From IMG/VR virus record IMGVR_UViG_3300046747_000203, positions 1-47,087 of that record: a stretch of 47,087 nt of DNA, one strand, 5' to 3'. The position numbers were made by a program, and so were the translations under genes. Source of the DNA: a virus. Of this stretch, positions 45,467 to 47,087 are shown piece by piece. Each line of letters opens with the position of its first letter. Position 1 is the stretch's first letter. Below the pieces are notes generated by a model, which had not been told where the DNA came from, did no database searches, and saw only the letters and a list, made by a program, of their open reading frames with translations.

Positions 45467-45697
45467 CTAGTGGTCCCGCTCGTGCGGTTGTTGCCGCTGT
45501 TCCAATCGGGCGACATCCTCGGTGGATGGCCCTGACTTCCCTTGTGGAAAGAGCGCTGCGAAGCGCTTGAATCCCTCGGACTTCAGGACCTTCTTGAGAT
45601 CTGGGTACCTGAAGTAAGGCCCTCGCATCAGGTTCTCGAAGGCGACGTAATCGGGGTGGTCACGATCTACGGATTGCTTTTCTTTTTTGTCTTGCAT
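45467..45697 (-). CDS. Small protein of unknown function
   Basis: A 76-residue charged protein (DYVAFENLMRGPYFRYPDLK followed by KVLKSEGFKRFAALF). ATG 45697 is the most likely start, with a weak ribosome-binding site; the frame is open further upstream. It is in a minus-strand pocket between the two terminase genes. No family recognised. Confidence 0.52.
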   Translation of the reverse strand: MQDKKEKQSVDRDHPDYVAFENLMRGPYFRYPDLKKVLKSEGFKRFAALFPQGKSGPSTEDVARLEQRQQPHERDH

Positions 45698-45755
45698 CGG
45701 GTGGCTTGCTCGTGTTGTAACGGAGCCTGCATGGGTGTGGCAACCCTGACTGTGC

Positions 45756-45805
45756 AAAAAAAGCATGGTCCACAAACCCTCGGTCCCAACGCCGGGGGTT
45801 TTGTG
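45756..45805 (-). terminator. Candidate terminator of the minus-strand pocket
   Basis: On the minus strand CACAAAACCC and GGGTTTGTG form a 9-bp stem with one bulged A, followed after 8 bases by seven T. It lies after the small membrane protein gene at 45829. The gap between stem and T tract weakens the call. Confidence 0.42.
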
Positions 45806-45828
45806 TTTCTAGTGACAGGAGATCGCTT

Positions 45829-46038
45829 TCAGCGATGGAGAAGCGGGAAGCGCCCGTCAGCAAAGACCCCGATACAATTCAGCGCCCCGATAAGGACGAT
45901 GAGCCCGAGGAGTAAGCCGATCAGGTTGATGACGGGAGGCGGCGGAGTCCAGAAGACTTTCAGCAGCTCCTGTATGACGTACCAGACGATCACGGCCACG
46001 ATCACGTACACGATAAGCACGAGCAAACACTCCAACAT
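45829..46038 (-). CDS. Small two-span membrane protein
   Basis: A 69-residue protein with two spans (LECLLVLIVYVIVAVIVWYV and INLIGLLLGLIVLIGAL) separated by FWTPPPPV. ATG 46038 follows AAGGAGGTGTCGG, a strong site. Between the terminase genes it may be an immunity or superinfection-exclusion protein, or a holin. No family recognised. Confidence 0.62.
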   Translation of the reverse strand: MLECLLVLIVYVIVAVIVWYVIQELLKVFWTPPPPVINLIGLLLGLIVLIGALNCIGVFADGRFPLLHR

Positions 46039-46150
46039 CCGACACCTCCTTCAGGGGGTTCCTGACCTCCATTCCTAGCCACTCGGTGATGTACCAAACG
46101 GTGAGCACGATATCACAATACAAGGCCAGGCCGCGGAGCGCGTCGAGCAT
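45857..46150 (-). CDS. Membrane-like protein overlapping the next gene
   Basis: A 97-residue frame from ATG 46150, with GGAGGAGG nearby. The first 40 residues look genuine (LRGLALYCDIVLTVWYITEW, then LGMEVRNPLKEV), but the rest overlaps the 45829 gene in another frame and becomes Arg-rich. The real product may be the N-terminal part only. Confidence 0.35.
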   Translation of the reverse strand: MLDALRGLALYCDIVLTVWYITEWLGMEVRNPLKEVSDVGVFARAYRVRDRGRDRLVRHTGAAESLLDSAASRHQPDRLTPRAHRPYRGAELYRGLC

Positions 46151-46185
46151 GGCGCTGTCCTCCTCCAACGGATAAAACCTAAAAA

Positions 46186-47087
46186 GTGGCTGAAGGCGTA
46201 ACGCTCACAGAGGAGCAGCGGCTCCCCATCCGCGACCTCTGCCTGAAATCCACCTACGCATTCGCGAAGTTCGTCTGCGATTTCCCCGACCTGGACGGCG
46301 ACTTCCACGGCATGATGTGCCGCTGGATCGAGAAGCCCACGCGCCTAAAGCTCGGCCTTGCTCCCCGTTCCCATTTCAAGAGCCACGTCTGGACGATGGC
46401 GGACAAGCTCCGGCGAGTCACGGTCGATCCGAACCTCCGTGTCTGCATCACGAACGAAGTCCTCGAGAACTCGATCAAGTTCATCTCCGTCATGCAGTCG
46501 ATCGTGCAGAATCCGATCTACAAGTGGCTCTTCCCCGAGAACGTCCCGGACCCGCTGAAAGTTAGGTGGAACCAGACCCAGCTCGAATTAAAGCGGCCCC
46601 GGAAGCACCCCCAGCCTACGGTTGAGGTATTCGGAGTCGGCGGCACCCCGACCTCCAACCACTACGACATCATCGTCAACGATGACCTCGCAACCAATAA
46701 AGCCCGTGAGTCTCCGGTCGTCATGGAAGACGCGATCCAGCAGAGGCAGCTCGCCTGGTCCCTCATGGTCGATCCGACGACGTCCGAGGTGCACGACATC
46801 GGTACGCGCTGGCACCCGCAGGACGTCCACGACTGGGTCCTCAAGAACGTCAAGGAAGTAGACTTCCTGAAGCTGTCGGTCTGGAGGGAGCCGGGCATCC
46901 CTTGGTTCCCGAAGCGCTTCCCTCCGCACGTCCTCGAACAGATCCGCCTCGAGCAGGGAGCCGTTCTCTGGAGCCTCAACTACCTGAACGAACCGATCGG
47001 AGAAGGCGTCTCCGACTTCAACATCAATCTCCTGAACCACTACACGCTCATCCAGAACGAGAAAGGCGAAGATGTCATCAGGCTCGA
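46186..47087 (+). CDS. terL: Terminase large subunit, 5' part (ATPase domain)
   Basis: First 300 codons of the packaging ATPase; bases after 46960 repeat positions 1-127 and the gene continues to 782. GTG 46186 is the first start after an in-frame stop. Residues 57-67, GLAPRSHFKSH, form a Walker-A-like loop of the kind seen in phage terminases (A-P-R-x-x-x-K-S). YDIIVNDD at 160-167 is Walker B, ending in Asp-Asp in place of the common Asp-Glu. The motor pumps DNA into the procapsid through the portal. TerS lies 920 bp upstream behind a terminator, so TerL must have its own promoter, which was not identified. Confidence 0.9.
   Translation, partial: MAEGVTLTEEQRLPIRDLCLKSTYAFAKFVCDFPDLDGDFHGMMCRWIEKPTRLKLGLAPRSHFKSHVWTMADKLRRVTVDPNLRVCITNEVLENSIKFISVMQSIVQNPIYKWLFPENVPDPLKVRWNQTQLELKRPRKHPQPTVEVFGVGGTPTSNHYDIIVNDDLATNKARESPVVMEDAIQQRQLAWSLMVDPTTSEVHDIGTRWHPQDVHDWVLKNVKEVDFLKLSVWREPGIPWFPKRFPPHVLEQIRLEQGAVLWSLNYLNEPIGEGVSDFNINLLNHYTLIQNEKGEDVIRL
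46961..47087. repeat. Terminal direct repeat, right copy (circular closure)
   Basis: Exact copy of bases 1-127. Removing one copy gives a circle of 46,960 bp in which every gene, including terL, is intact. Confidence 0.93.

Noticed and set aside
1-47087. Integrase, repressor/Cro pair, reverse transcriptase or toxin-antitoxin genes
   Set aside because: No protein with the needed motifs was recognised; the ribbon-helix-helix protein has no toxin-like partner beside it.

Overview
The window is a complete, GC-rich (about 60% by eye) double-stranded DNA tailed-phage genome, very probably assembled from a metagenome. Bases 1-127 are repeated exactly at 46961-47087, so the molecule closes to a circle of 46,960 bp, and the large terminase gene runs across the closing point (46186 to 782). 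Gene content points to a podovirus with P22-like architecture: a large portal, a separate scaffold, an HK97-fold coat protein, a gp4-like head-tail adaptor, a gp10-like beta-propeller tail protein and a block of Gly/Ala/Gln-rich ejection-type proteins, with no tape measure, tail tube or sheath. No integrase, DNA polymerase, helicase, RNA polymerase, tRNA, reverse transcriptase or CRISPR array is visible, so it probably replicates with host enzymes and is probably virulent.

Layout. Plus strand: TerS-like gene (44765-45262); a small minus-strand pocket (45467-46150); then TerL, a DNA methyltransferase, a lipoprotein, portal, scaffold, coat and decoration proteins (46186-8178). A sugar and methyl-transfer cassette follows (8224-13155): NDP-sugar epimerase, two Rossmann methyltransferase-like proteins and two glycosyltransferases. 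A basic histone-H1-like protein, adhesin-like proteins, a pectate-lyase-like depolymerase and fibre-like proteins follow (13142-20771). The lysis and membrane region (20758-23265) holds a stand-alone PAS-domain protein, a GH108 endolysin and several tiny membrane proteins. Adaptor, fibre, tail propeller, GNAT-like protein and ejection proteins complete the late region (23266-33772).

Minus strand: about 38 small, tightly packed early genes (33685-44438) converge on the late genes. Recognisable ones are an SSB-like OB-fold protein, a RecB/Cas4-type exonuclease, HNH and Vsr-like nucleases, a winged-helix protein, a ribbon-helix-helix regulator and a replication-organiser-like protein. A 326-bp non-coding region (44439-44764) separates the early genes from TerS, and a second control region lies at 37648-37963.

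The most unusual features are these. (1) A 16-bp palindrome, GTATC-N6-GATAC, occurs five times; four copies lie 10-21 bp before start codons of late genes, which suggests a phage regulon read as DNA operators or RNA hairpins. (2) A PAS sensor domain without an output domain sits in the lysis cassette, separated from a preceding membrane protein by a single amber codon. (3) Three tandem copies of a ~135-residue domain are inserted in the tail propeller protein. (4) Four consecutive adhesin or depolymerase-region genes carry N-terminal membrane or signal segments, two of them sharing the motif DQI-QNVYD--NTALR. (5) More than 25 gene junctions use a 4-base NTGA stop/start overlap, which was used here to place most small-gene starts.
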